A stretch of DNA of 64,000 nt from positions 56,789-120,788 of the forward strand of contig NZ_JAATWC010000008.1 of assembly GCF_012979235.1 (NCBI RefSeq), in the 5' to 3' direction. The stretch is from Dissulfurirhabdus thermomarina. GTDB taxonomy: Bacteria > Desulfobacterota > Dissulfuribacteria > Dissulfuribacterales > Dissulfurirhabdaceae. Shown here in pieces: positions 1-7,346 of the stretch (position 1 is the first letter of the stretch; each line of letters starts with the position of its first letter). The notes under the pieces were generated by a model. The model was not told the origin of the DNA. It saw only the letters and a list, made by a program, of their open reading frames with translations, and did not search any database. The position numbers and the translations under genes were made by a program.

Positions 1-201
1 GGTATCTGCGGCCAGGCCCCCAGCGACTTCCCCGACTTCGCCGCCTTCCTGGTGGAGTGCGGGATCGACTCCATGAGCCTCACCCCGGACACGGCGGTGA
101 GGACCCGCCTCATGGTGGCCGAGAAGGAGCGGGAACTCGCGGGGGGAAAGAAGGGCTGCAAGCCCGGGGCGAAGCGGGGAGGCTGCCGGCGGCGGAAGTA
201 G
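1..201 (+). CDS. ppsA: Phosphoenolpyruvate synthase, C-terminal fragment
   Basis: The reading frame is open from the first base and ends in TAG, so only the last 66 residues are in the window. They start with GICGQAPSDFPDF and continue to GIDSMSLTPD, the signature at the end of the PEP-utilising (PykC-like) barrel of PEP synthase, which makes PEP from pyruvate and ATP. After the conserved domain there is a short tail rich in Lys, Arg, Gly and Cys that is not typical of the family. A strong intrinsic terminator follows 28 bases after the stop. The gene is partial because of the window edge, not because it is broken. Confidence 0.85.
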   Translation, partial: GICGQAPSDFPDFAAFLVECGIDSMSLTPDTAVRTRLMVAEKERELAGGKKGCKPGAKRGGCRRRK

Positions 202-229
202 CCGCGTTCCCCGGAGGAAGAACGAAGAG

Positions 230-263
230 CGGCGGCGGGCCCTTCCGGGCCCGCCGCCGTTTT
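230..263 (+). terminator. Intrinsic terminator after ppsA
   Basis: A perfect 13-bp GC stem (230-242 with 247-259) with a TTCC loop is followed by four T residues. It lies between the convergent ppsA and metK genes and fits the end of the ppsA transcript. Confidence 0.85.
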
Positions 264-321
264 CTGCCCCGTCTGCAGCTCCCCGCCGGCCCCGGCGGAA
301 AGCGGTTTCCCCTTCTGCTGC

Positions 322-1473
322 TTACAGCCCGGCCTGGTCCCGGAGCTTTTCCACCATGTCGAGGCGTTCCCAGGTGAACTCCGGCTCCGTCCGGCCGAAG
401 TGGCCGTAGGCGGCCGTCTTCTTGAAGATGGGCCGGCGCAGATCCAGGTACTCGATGATGTCCTTGGGCTTGAAGCTGAAGTTGTCCTCGATGATCTGGA
501 CGATCCGGTCCTGGGGGATGGCCTCCGTCCCGAAGGTGCGGACGTTGATGGACAGGGGCCGGGGCACCCCGATGGCGTAGGCCACCTGCACCTCGCATTC
601 GCGGGCGAGGCCCGCAGCCACGAGGTTCTTGGCCACGTAGCGGGCCATGTAGGAGGGGGCGCGGTCCACCTTGGTGGGGTCCTTGCCGGAGAAGGCGCCG
701 CCGCCGTGGTGGCCGCGGCCGCCGTAGGTGTCCACGATGATCTTGCGGCCCGTCATGCCGCAGTCGCCGAGGGGGCCCCCCACGACGAACCGGCCGGTGC
801 TGTTGACGAAGAACTCCGTCTCCGCCAGGTGCTCCGGGTCCACGACCTTCTTGACCACCTCCTCGATGACCGCCTCCTTGACCTCCTTTTCCGAGACCGT
901 GGGTTCGTGCTGGGCGGCCACCACGATGGAGTGGGCGGCCACCGGCCGGCTGTCCAGGTACCGGATGGTAACCTGGGTCTTGCCGTCCGGTCGGAGGAAG
1001 GGGAGGACACCGGTCTTGCGGACCTCGGCCAGGCGCCGGGCCAGCCGGTGGGCGTACCAGATGGGCATGGGCATGAAGTCGGGGGTTTCGTCGCAGGCGT
1101 AGCCGAACATGAGCCCCTGGTCGCCGGCCCCGATGTCGCCGTTGCGGTCCACGCCCATGGCGATGTCGGGCGACTGCTTGTCCAGGCTGACGAGGACGGC
1201 GCAGGTCTCCCAGTCGAAGCCCATGGAGGAGTCGGTGTAGCCGATCTCCTTGATGGTGCCCCGGACCACCTTGGGCATGTCCACGTAACAGTCGGTGGTG
1301 ATCTCGCCGGCGATGACGGCCATCCCGGTGGTCACGAGGGTCTCGCAGGCCACGCGGGCGTTCTTGTCCTGGGCGAGGATGGCGTCCAGGATGGCGTCGG
1401 AGATCTGGTCGGCCACCTTGTCCGGGTGGCCCTCCGTGACCGACTCGGACGTGAAGAGGAAGTTGGGCATCAT
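322..1473 (-). CDS. metK: S-adenosylmethionine synthetase
   Basis: A 383-residue protein that makes S-adenosylmethionine from methionine and ATP. The N-terminus carries [13 protein letters not shown], the nucleotide-binding signature of MetK, and the middle has the [15 protein letters not shown] segment; length is normal for the family. Two ATG codons are adjacent (1473 and 1470); the first lies about nine bases after AGGAG. It is read leftward, away from the two tRNA-Ser genes. I looked for a SAM or SAH riboswitch in the leader and did not see one. AdoMet from this enzyme would feed the large radical-SAM/methyltransferase protein at 57-60 kb. Confidence 0.97.
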   Translation of the reverse strand: MMPNFLFTSESVTEGHPDKVADQISDAILDAILAQDKNARVACETLVTTGMAVIAGEITTDCYVDMPKVVRGTIKEIGYTDSSMGFDWETCAVLVSLDKQSPDIAMGVDRNGDIGAGDQGLMFGYACDETPDFMPMPIWYAHRLARRLAEVRKTGVLPFLRPDGKTQVTIRYLDSRPVAAHSIVVAAQHEPTVSEKEVKEAVIEEVVKKVVDPEHLAETEFFVNSTGRFVVGGPLGDCGMTGRKIIVDTYGGRGHHGGGAFSGKDPTKVDRAPSYMARYVAKNLVAAGLARECEVQVAYAIGVPRPLSINVRTFGTEAIPQDRIVQIIEDNFSFKPKDIIEYLDLRRPIFKKTAAYGHFGRTEPEFTWERLDMVEKLRDQAGL

Positions 1474-1544
1474 GTCGTGACGGGCTCCTTTGGGGAAAAG
1501 AGATGTGCCCCGGCCTGTGGGCCGGCCGGGCCGCCTCGCATCGC

Positions 1545-1578
1545 AAAAGGCCGGGCGCCGCGAACGGCCGCCCCGGCC
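1545..1578 (-). terminator. Probable terminator downstream of the tRNA-Ser pair
   Basis: On the minus strand a GC-rich stem (1569-1578 with 1549-1557, one bulged base) is followed by UUUU. It lies between the tRNA genes and metK and would end the tRNA transcript. The bulge makes it less certain than the ppsA terminator. Confidence 0.5.
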
Positions 1579-1627
1579 CGGCGTCCGGGAAGAGTCGAGG
1601 CTTCCCTGGGTCTCCCGCGGCTATGTA

Positions 1628-1719
<92 letters not shown>

Positions 1720-1736
1720 GTCCCGTTCGATGTCTG

Positions 1737-1824
1737 TGGCGGAGGGAGTAGGATTCGAACCCACGGTGCCTTGCGGCACAGCGGTTTTCAAGACCGCCGC
1801 CTTAGACCACTCGGCCATCCCTCC
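1737..1824 (-). tRNA. tRNA-Ser (anticodon TGA)
   Basis: A second class II tRNA, 17 bases upstream of the first in transcription order. The acceptor stem is GGAGGGA, the anticodon loop CTTGAAA gives TGA (serine UCN), and a long variable arm, GTTCGAATC T-loop and encoded CCA are present. The two genes are probably co-transcribed. Length is 88 bases. Confidence 0.95.
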
Positions 1825-1909
1825 GCACGGGCCGCCCGGGCGGCGCCGAGTACTGAAACTACCTTGAGCGGGTTCCGCCTGTCAAGGTGGGCGTCCGCGC
1901 GGTCCCGCC

Positions 1910-2647
1910 CTATTTCAGCTGGGATCGGAGTGCCTCCCGCTGCATCACCCCGGCGTGGAAGCGCCCGTCCAGGAAGATGTAGGTCGGCGTCCCGGTGATG
2001 CCCTTTTCCCGGAGGAATCCGATGGTCGCCTCCACCTTCTGCTTCCCGCCGGGGCACTGGTTGTCGGAGCGGTAGCCCTTTTCCAGGCCCTCGAGGCCCT
2101 TCTTGTCGCACAGGATGGAGACGGCCTGCTCCTTGGCTCCCTTGTGGAAGGAGAGCGGGAAGAAGAGCACCCGGACCTCCACCTCGCCCGCCGCCGCCAT
2201 CTCCTTCAGGATGGCCTCGGCCCGCTTGCAGTAGGGGCACTGGGGGTCGGTGACCAGGTAGAGGGCCGGGGCGCCGGCCTTCCCGAAGCGGAAGCCCACG
2301 AGTTCCTCGAGGCGCTTCATCTCGCCGGGGCCGAAGCGGTTGAGGTCATTCACGGCGGTCCGGGTGAGGTTCTCCCCGGTGGCGGTGTCGTAGATCTGGC
2401 CCGAGATGAGGTGCCGGCCGGCGCTGTCGATGTAGAGGACCCGCTTGGCGCCGTTCAGGCTCACCCGGAGCTCGCAGAGGCCCTCCACGGGACCGGCGGT
2501 GATGGAGAGGAGGGTCATGGGACGATTGAAGGCCTTCTGGAGGCTGTCTCGGACCGCGGCCGGCTGCGGGCAGAGGGTCTCGGCGGCGGCCGGGGCCGCG
2601 ATGCAGCAGGCGGCCAGGGCGAGGACGGCGAGGCGGTGGAGTTTCAT
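1910..2647 (-). CDS. DsbC/DsbG-like periplasmic thiol:disulfide isomerase
   Basis: A 245-residue secreted protein. Residues 1-23 form a signal peptide ending AAAE. The C-terminal half is a thioredoxin fold with the redox motif C137-P-Y-C140 in DPQCPYCKRAE, followed by the GTPT cis-proline loop, as in DsbC/DsbG. The N-terminal part (LRVSLNGAKRVLYID) matches the small dimerisation domain of that family. The expected role is disulfide shuffling in the periplasm. The ATG at 2647 is preceded by AGGAGGG, which decides it over an ATG 11 codons upstream. Another cysteine pair (C26, C58) lies in the N-terminal domain. Confidence 0.85.
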   Translation of the reverse strand: MKLHRLAVLALAACCIAAPAAAETLCPQPAAVRDSLQKAFNRPMTLLSITAGPVEGLCELRVSLNGAKRVLYIDSAGRHLISGQIYDTATGENLTRTAVNDLNRFGPGEMKRLEELVGFRFGKAGAPALYLVTDPQCPYCKRAEAILKEMAAAGEVEVRVLFFPLSFHKGAKEQAVSILCDKKGLEGLEKGYRSDNQCPGGKQKVEATIGFLREKGITGTPTYIFLDGRFHAGVMQREALRSQLK

Positions 2648-2704
2648 GGGGTGTCCCTCCTTTTTTGGGGGTGGTGTCACCGCGCCGGCGGGCGGCCGCC
2701 GGGA

Positions 2705-4444
2705 CTAGTCCCCGGCGGTGCCCTCGGGCCACCAGGCGGGGCCGAGGCGGCGGGCCACGTTCAGGGCGCCGGGGAGGACCAGGGTGTTGTCGATGCCGAT
2801 GGTCACGAGGAACCGCTGGATCTCGTAGGACCGGGTGCCGGCGTTGCAGACCAGGATGAGGCGCCGGTCGCGGGGGACCTCGTCGCGGCGGGGCCGGACC
2901 TCGTCGTAGGGGATGTTCATCCACCGGTCCGGGAACCGCTTCAGGAAGGGCTCGGCCTCCCGGGGATGGCGGAGATCCAGGACGAGCCACTCGGGGTGCC
3001 GGGCGGGATCGTCCATCCAGTCGAGGAATTCCGCCATCTCCACCGTGGCGATGCGGCCGGAGACCACGTTGTCGAGGATGTTGGCCGCGGTGTTCAGGAC
3101 GTCCACCGCCGTGGAGAAGGGCGGCGCGTAGGCCAGCTCCATGGTACCGAAGTCGTCCACCGTGGGCCGGCGGGGGAGGAGCGCCGCCGCGGCGTCGATC
3201 CGGGCCATGAGCCCGTCGCCCATGGCCCCGACGCCCTGGACGCCCAGGACCCGCCGGCTGCGCCGGTCGGCCACCATCTGGAGGAACATGAGGGCCTGGG
3301 TGGGGAAGAAGTGGGCCCGGTCGGACATGACCGCCATACCCTCGGCGGCGTCGAAGCCCTCGGCCCGGGCCACCTCCGTGCTGAGGCCCGTGGCCCCCAC
3401 GCAGATGTCGAAGACCTTCATGATGAAGGTCCCCACCACGCCGTCGAAGGTGCTGGGGATCCCGGCCAGGTTGTCCGCCACCACCCGTCCCTGCCGGTTG
3501 GCCACGGAGCCCAGGGGGGCGTAGGCCTTCTTGCCGGTGACGAGGTGCAGGGTCTCCACGCAGTCGCCGGCGGCGTAGATGTCGGGGTCCGAGGTCTGCA
3601 TCCGGCGGTTGACCACGATGGCCCCCATGGGCGAACAGAGGAGCCCCGCCTCCCGGGCGAGTTCCCCTCGGGGCCGAACCCCCGCCGACATGATGACGAG
3701 GTCGGCCTCGAGGGTGCGGTTCGGGGTCACCACGCGGCGGACGCGGCCGCCGTCGCCCTCGATGCGCTGGGCGCCCTCGCCGGTGAAGACCTGGACGCCG
3801 TGCTCGCGCAGGTGGTGCTCCACCATGCGGGCCAGGGTCCGGTCCACCAGGCGCGGCAGCACCTGGGGCATGAACTCGATGATGGTGGTCTCGACGCCCC
3901 AGAGGTCGGTGAGGGCCTCGGCCATCTCGATGCCGATGGCGCCGCCGCCGATGACCACCGCCTTCTCCACCTGGCCCCTGGCGATGCGCTCCTTGATGGC
4001 GATGGCCTTGTGGAGGCTGCTGATGGTGAAGACGCCGTCCAGGTCACGCCCCTCCACGGGGAGCACATTGGGCCGGCTGCCCGTGGCGAGCACCAGCTTG
4101 TCGTAGGGGAGGACGCCGGTCTCCCCGGTCTGGACGTCCTGGATATGGACCTGCTTCTCCTTCCGGTCGACGGCGGTGACGCGGGTCAGGATGCGGACGT
4201 CGTCGATGCCCTTGGCGTCCCGGAAGAACCGGGCGTCGCGGAGCACGTGGAAGCTGGTCTCGCGGAGTTCCTTCTCGTCGGTGACGTCGCCGGAGACGTA
4301 GTAGGGGATGCCGCACCCCCCGTAGGAGATGAGGTCGTCCTGGTCGATGAGGGTGATGTGGGCGTCGGGGAGCAGGCGCCGGGCCCGGCAGGCGACCTTG
4401 GGGCCGGCGGCGACGGCGCCCACGACGACGATGCGCTGGGGCAT
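2705..4444 (-). CDS. FAD/NAD(P)-dependent CoA-disulfide reductase-like enzyme with rhodanese domain
   Basis: A 579-residue flavoprotein. The N-terminus has a Rossmann motif (VVVGAVAAGPKVA), then the single-cysteine active site ISYGGCGIPYYVSGDV with Cys44, as in CoA-disulfide reductases and related NADH oxidases or persulfide reductases. A second nucleotide-binding motif (VIGGGAIGIEMAEAL) and the FAD motif (YAAGDCVE) follow. Residues from about 470 on are a rhodanese domain with catalytic Cys533 in VCNAGTRS. Fusions of this kind are known to act on CoA-disulfides, persulfides or polysulfide; which substrate applies here cannot be told from sequence. No membrane segments. It is upstream of the DsbC-like gene on the same strand, with a 57-base gap. 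Confidence 0.85.
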   Translation of the reverse strand: MPQRIVVVGAVAAGPKVACRARRLLPDAHITLIDQDDLISYGGCGIPYYVSGDVTDEKELRETSFHVLRDARFFRDAKGIDDVRILTRVTAVDRKEKQVHIQDVQTGETGVLPYDKLVLATGSRPNVLPVEGRDLDGVFTISSLHKAIAIKERIARGQVEKAVVIGGGAIGIEMAEALTDLWGVETTIIEFMPQVLPRLVDRTLARMVEHHLREHGVQVFTGEGAQRIEGDGGRVRRVVTPNRTLEADLVIMSAGVRPRGELAREAGLLCSPMGAIVVNRRMQTSDPDIYAAGDCVETLHLVTGKKAYAPLGSVANRQGRVVADNLAGIPSTFDGVVGTFIMKVFDICVGATGLSTEVARAEGFDAAEGMAVMSDRAHFFPTQALMFLQMVADRRSRRVLGVQGVGAMGDGLMARIDAAAALLPRRPTVDDFGTMELAYAPPFSTAVDVLNTAANILDNVVSGRIATVEMAEFLDWMDDPARHPEWLVLDLRHPREAEPFLKRFPDRWMNIPYDEVRPRRDEVPRDRRLILVCNAGTRSYEIQRFLVTIGIDNTLVLPGALNVARRLGPAWWPEGTAGD

Positions 4445-4574
4445 GGAACGGACTCCTTTCTCGCAGCTGCCTGCGGTGTCACGTGGGTCGGGGCCCGGCG
4501 GCGGGCCGGGGCGTAGGTTAGCACAAGGGGCGGGGGGTGAAAAGGCCGTGCGCCGCGGCGAGGGGGCGGCGGCG

Positions 4575-5411
4575 CTAGCGGCCGGCGGCCCCCCCGGGGC
4601 CGGGCCCCGCCCGGGCCGTCCCGCGCAGGAGCTCCGCCAGGGGGCGCGTCGGGAGCCGGAGGAAGGGGGCCGGGTCGAAGCACGCCGCCCCCGGCGCGAG
4701 GTGGTTGGGTTCGAGGCGGTGGAGATCCACCTCCACCCGGAGGCCGCGGCCGGGGAGTTCCAGGCGCCAGCTCCGGGGATACGGCCCGATCCCGGGAAGC
4801 GGCTCCGGGTCCCCGAAGTCGGCCCGGAGGCCCGGCAGGCGGAGGGCCGTCACCATGCCGGCCCCGTCCACGGCGGCGAGTCCCCCGGGTCCGGAGAGCG
4901 GGAGCGCCAGGCAGGCGGCCGCGGCGCCGGCGGACCCCTCGGGGCAGGGGACGGCCTCCGGCGCCTGGCCGCGCCAGAGGAGCGCCGGGTGGACCAGGGC
5001 CGCGAGGAGATCGCGGAGCACGCCCGGCCGGGCGCCGTCCGGGAGGCCGGTGTAGACGGCCCCCTCGCCGGGCAGGAAGAGCCAGGCCGACCCGCGGGCC
5101 ACCAGGAGGTCGAAGGCGGTGCCGCCGAAGGGACCGACCCCCGTGAGCCGGAGTTCCTCCACGCGCCCGGCCGCCGAGGCCCACCGGAGGACGCCCTTGA
5201 AGGCGGGCAGGCGCCGCCCGCCGACCCGGACCCGGAAGCGGCCCTCGGCCTCGAGGCTGGCGAGCCGCCGGCCCGAAAGGCGCAGGGCGGCGAGGGCGGA
5301 TGCGCGGTCCGGCGCCGGCGGGGCCTGGCCCGGGCGCACCGCGCACCCGCCCGCGGCGGCCAGCAGGCACAGGAGGGCGAGGGCCGGGACGCGTGGCAGG
5401 CCGAAGGACAT
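4575..5411 (-). CDS. Putative lipoprotein, LolA/LolB-like or DUF4292-like
   Basis: A 278-residue protein with a hydrophobic signal and a lipobox-like end (AAAGGC, Cys23). The following residues (LAALRLSGRRLASLEAEGRFRV, then a strand-rich segment) resemble the unclosed beta-barrel of LolA/LolB and DUF4292 proteins, which carry lipoproteins or act in outer-membrane assembly; this is an inference from pattern only. The ATG at 5411 starts the signal peptide and is preferred over an ATG 31 codons upstream. It is divergent from the next gene with an 80-base shared promoter region. Confidence 0.6.
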   Translation of the reverse strand: MSFGLPRVPALALLCLLAAAGGCAVRPGQAPPAPDRASALAALRLSGRRLASLEAEGRFRVRVGGRRLPAFKGVLRWASAAGRVEELRLTGVGPFGGTAFDLLVARGSAWLFLPGEGAVYTGLPDGARPGVLRDLLAALVHPALLWRGQAPEAVPCPEGSAGAAAACLALPLSGPGGLAAVDGAGMVTALRLPGLRADFGDPEPLPGIGPYPRSWRLELPGRGLRVEVDLHRLEPNHLAPGAACFDPAPFLRLPTRPLAELLRGTARAGPGPGGAAGR

Positions 5412-5490
5412 GCAGGTAGAATAGTGCAGGATGGCCGTTTCGGCCACGAATCCGCGCGCCGCCCGGCGCCCGTCCTTCTCCGGAGGCCCC

Positions 5491-6228
5491 GTGACCCAGG
5501 ACATCGCCCAGGCCCTGGCCTACCAGGTGAAGCAGGAGATCGCCCAGCAGTACTTCGGCTTCCGGAAGGTCATCGAGCGGGACCGGCAGCGCCTCGAGGA
5601 CTGGATCCGCCGCTTGAACCGCGACTACGAGGAGAAGGTGGGGCGCGACCTGGCCCGGATGTACACCCTCCTCCAGCGGCCGGAGCTCATCGACCGGTTC
5701 CTGGCGCTGGCGGGGTTCGAGGACCGGCCCTTCTACGATCCCTACGTGGCCGGGTCGCCCACCATCCGGCGGCGGCTGCTCCGGCGGATCCACCGCCACG
5801 GCTGGACGGACCGGGGGCGGTTCTGGCACCTGGTGGAGGAGAGCTACCGGCGCCTCTTCCGCGACGTCTACGCCTACCACGACGACTGGGAGGCGGCCCG
5901 GGAGGAGGCGGCGGTCATCAACGAGGAGATCCGGAAGTTCACGGAGAAGTTCGCCCTGGACGAGATCGTGGCCTTCATCCAGGAGCTGGACCGGCGCACC
6001 GAGGCCGTCTCGGTGCTCGGCGGGGAGACGGCCGCGGGGTCCGTGGAGGCGCTCCAGGAGAAGATGGCGCTGGCACCTCTTCCGCCCCTGGAGGAACGGG
6101 CGCCCCGGCTGCCCTACCTCCCGGCGCCGGACCGGATCCGGGACGACCTGAAGGCCCTGGCCTACGAGGCCTTCGCCGCCCAGGAGCCGGGCTTCCGCCG
6201 GCTGCTCCGGGAGGACGAGGAGGCATGA
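5491..6228 (+). CDS. Conserved protein of unknown function
   Basis: A 245-residue soluble, highly charged, helix-rich protein beginning VTQDIAQALAYQVKQEI. I see no known catalytic motif, signal peptide or membrane segment. A GTG start at 5491 follows GGAGG by five bases and is preferred over an in-frame ATG at 5431, which would add 20 low-complexity residues. Its stop overlaps the aroB start (ATGA), so the two are translationally coupled. Alternating heptad-like segments (FRKVIERDRQRLEDWIRRL) suggest coiled coil. Confidence 0.7.
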   Translation: MTQDIAQALAYQVKQEIAQQYFGFRKVIERDRQRLEDWIRRLNRDYEEKVGRDLARMYTLLQRPELIDRFLALAGFEDRPFYDPYVAGSPTIRRRLLRRIHRHGWTDRGRFWHLVEESYRRLFRDVYAYHDDWEAAREEAAVINEEIRKFTEKFALDEIVAFIQELDRRTEAVSVLGGETAAGSVEALQEKMALAPLPPLEERAPRLPYLPAPDRIRDDLKALAYEAFAAQEPGFRRLLREDEEA

Positions 6229-7346
6229 AGACCATGGGAGACCTGAGCGCGGCCTGGGAACGGGTCCGCGTGGAACTGGGGGCGGCCAGCTACGACATCC
6301 TCATCGGCCCGGGGCTCCTGGCCGAGGTGGGGGGCGACCTCCGCGAGCGGCCCCTCGGCCATCGCTACGTGGTCGTCACCGACGAGACGGTGGCCGACTA
6401 CCTGGGGGCCGACCTCGAGCGGCTCCTCCGGGACGAGGGGCTCCGGGTGGACCTCCTGTCGTTCCCCGCCGGGGAGGCCTCGAAGCACATGGGCACGGTG
6501 GTGGACCTGGCCCGGCGCATGGTGGCCCTCGGCTGCGACCGCCGGAGCGTCGTCCTGGCCCTCGGCGGCGGCGTGGTGGGGGACGTGGCCGGGTTCCTCG
6601 CCTCCATCTACATGCGGGGCGTGCCCTGCATCCAGCTCCCCACCACGCTGCTCGCCCAGGTGGACAGCTCCGTGGGCGGAAAGACCGGGGTGGATCTGCC
6701 CGAGGGGAAGAACCTGGTGGGCACCTTCTACCAGCCCCGGCGGGTCTACGCCGACATCGGGGCCTTGGCGAGTCTCCCCCCGGCCGAGCTCCGAAACGGC
6801 CTCGCCGAGGTGGTGAAGTACGGCATGATCCGCAGCCCGGAGCTCTTCGCCCTCCTCGAGGCGCGGGGCCGTGAGATCCTCGATCTCGAGCCCGAGACGG
6901 TGGCCGAGGTGGTGGCCCGCTCCTGCCGCATCAAGGCCGAGGTGGTGGCGGCCGACGAGCGGGAGGGCGGTCTCCGGCGCATCCTGAACTTCGGCCACAC
7001 CGTGGGCCACGCCGTGGAGGCGGCCTCGGACTACCGGCTGCCCCACGGCTCCGCGGTGGCCGTGGGCATGGCGGTGATCGCCCGCCTCTCCGTGGAGATG
7101 GGGCTCATGCCCCCGGCGGACGAGGCCCGGCTGCTCGCCCTCCTCGACGCCCTGGGGCTGCCCCGCCGGGTGCCCGACGGGATCGAGACCGGGCACCTCC
7201 TGGAGCTCCTCCGGCACGACAAGAAGGCCGATGCCGGCCGGGTTCACTTTGTGCTCTCGGAGGGGATCGGCGCCACCCGGATCACGCCGGAGGTGGACGA
7301 GGCGGCGCTGGCGGGTGCCGTGGACGCCACCCGCTCGGCCCCCTGA
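6225..7346 (+). CDS. aroB: 3-dehydroquinate synthase
   Basis: A 373-residue enzyme of the shikimate pathway that cyclises DAHP to 3-dehydroquinate with NAD and a divalent metal. Diagnostic motifs are present: ALGGGVVGDVAGFLAS, PTTLLAQVDSSVGGKTG, the KYG motif after the AEVVKYG helix, and the metal-binding NFGHTVGHAVE. Length is normal. It begins with ATGA, overlapping the stop of the upstream gene. Its last 103 bases are antisense to the 3' end of comEC. Confidence 0.97.
   Translation: MKTMGDLSAAWERVRVELGAASYDILIGPGLLAEVGGDLRERPLGHRYVVVTDETVADYLGADLERLLRDEGLRVDLLSFPAGEASKHMGTVVDLARRMVALGCDRRSVVLALGGGVVGDVAGFLASIYMRGVPCIQLPTTLLAQVDSSVGGKTGVDLPEGKNLVGTFYQPRRVYADIGALASLPPAELRNGLAEVVKYGMIRSPELFALLEARGREILDLEPETVAEVVARSCRIKAEVVAADEREGGLRRILNFGHTVGHAVEAASDYRLPHGSAVAVGMAVIARLSVEMGLMPPADEARLLALLDALGLPRRVPDGIETGHLLELLRHDKKADAGRVHFVLSEGIGATRITPEVDEAALAGAVDATRSAP

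Noticed and set aside
28..201. Possibility that the first fragment is a pseudogene
   Set aside because: The frame is open to the window edge and matches the normal end of PEP synthase; it is only cut by the window.
1474..1627. SAM or SAH riboswitch ahead of metK
   Set aside because: No recognisable aptamer core was found; the GC hairpin there fits better as a terminator of the tRNA transcript.
1955..4516. Long plus-strand open frame over the DsbC-like and flavoprotein genes
   Set aside because: Low-complexity His/Gly/Asp-rich composition and no motif; it is the antisense shadow of two well-supported genes.
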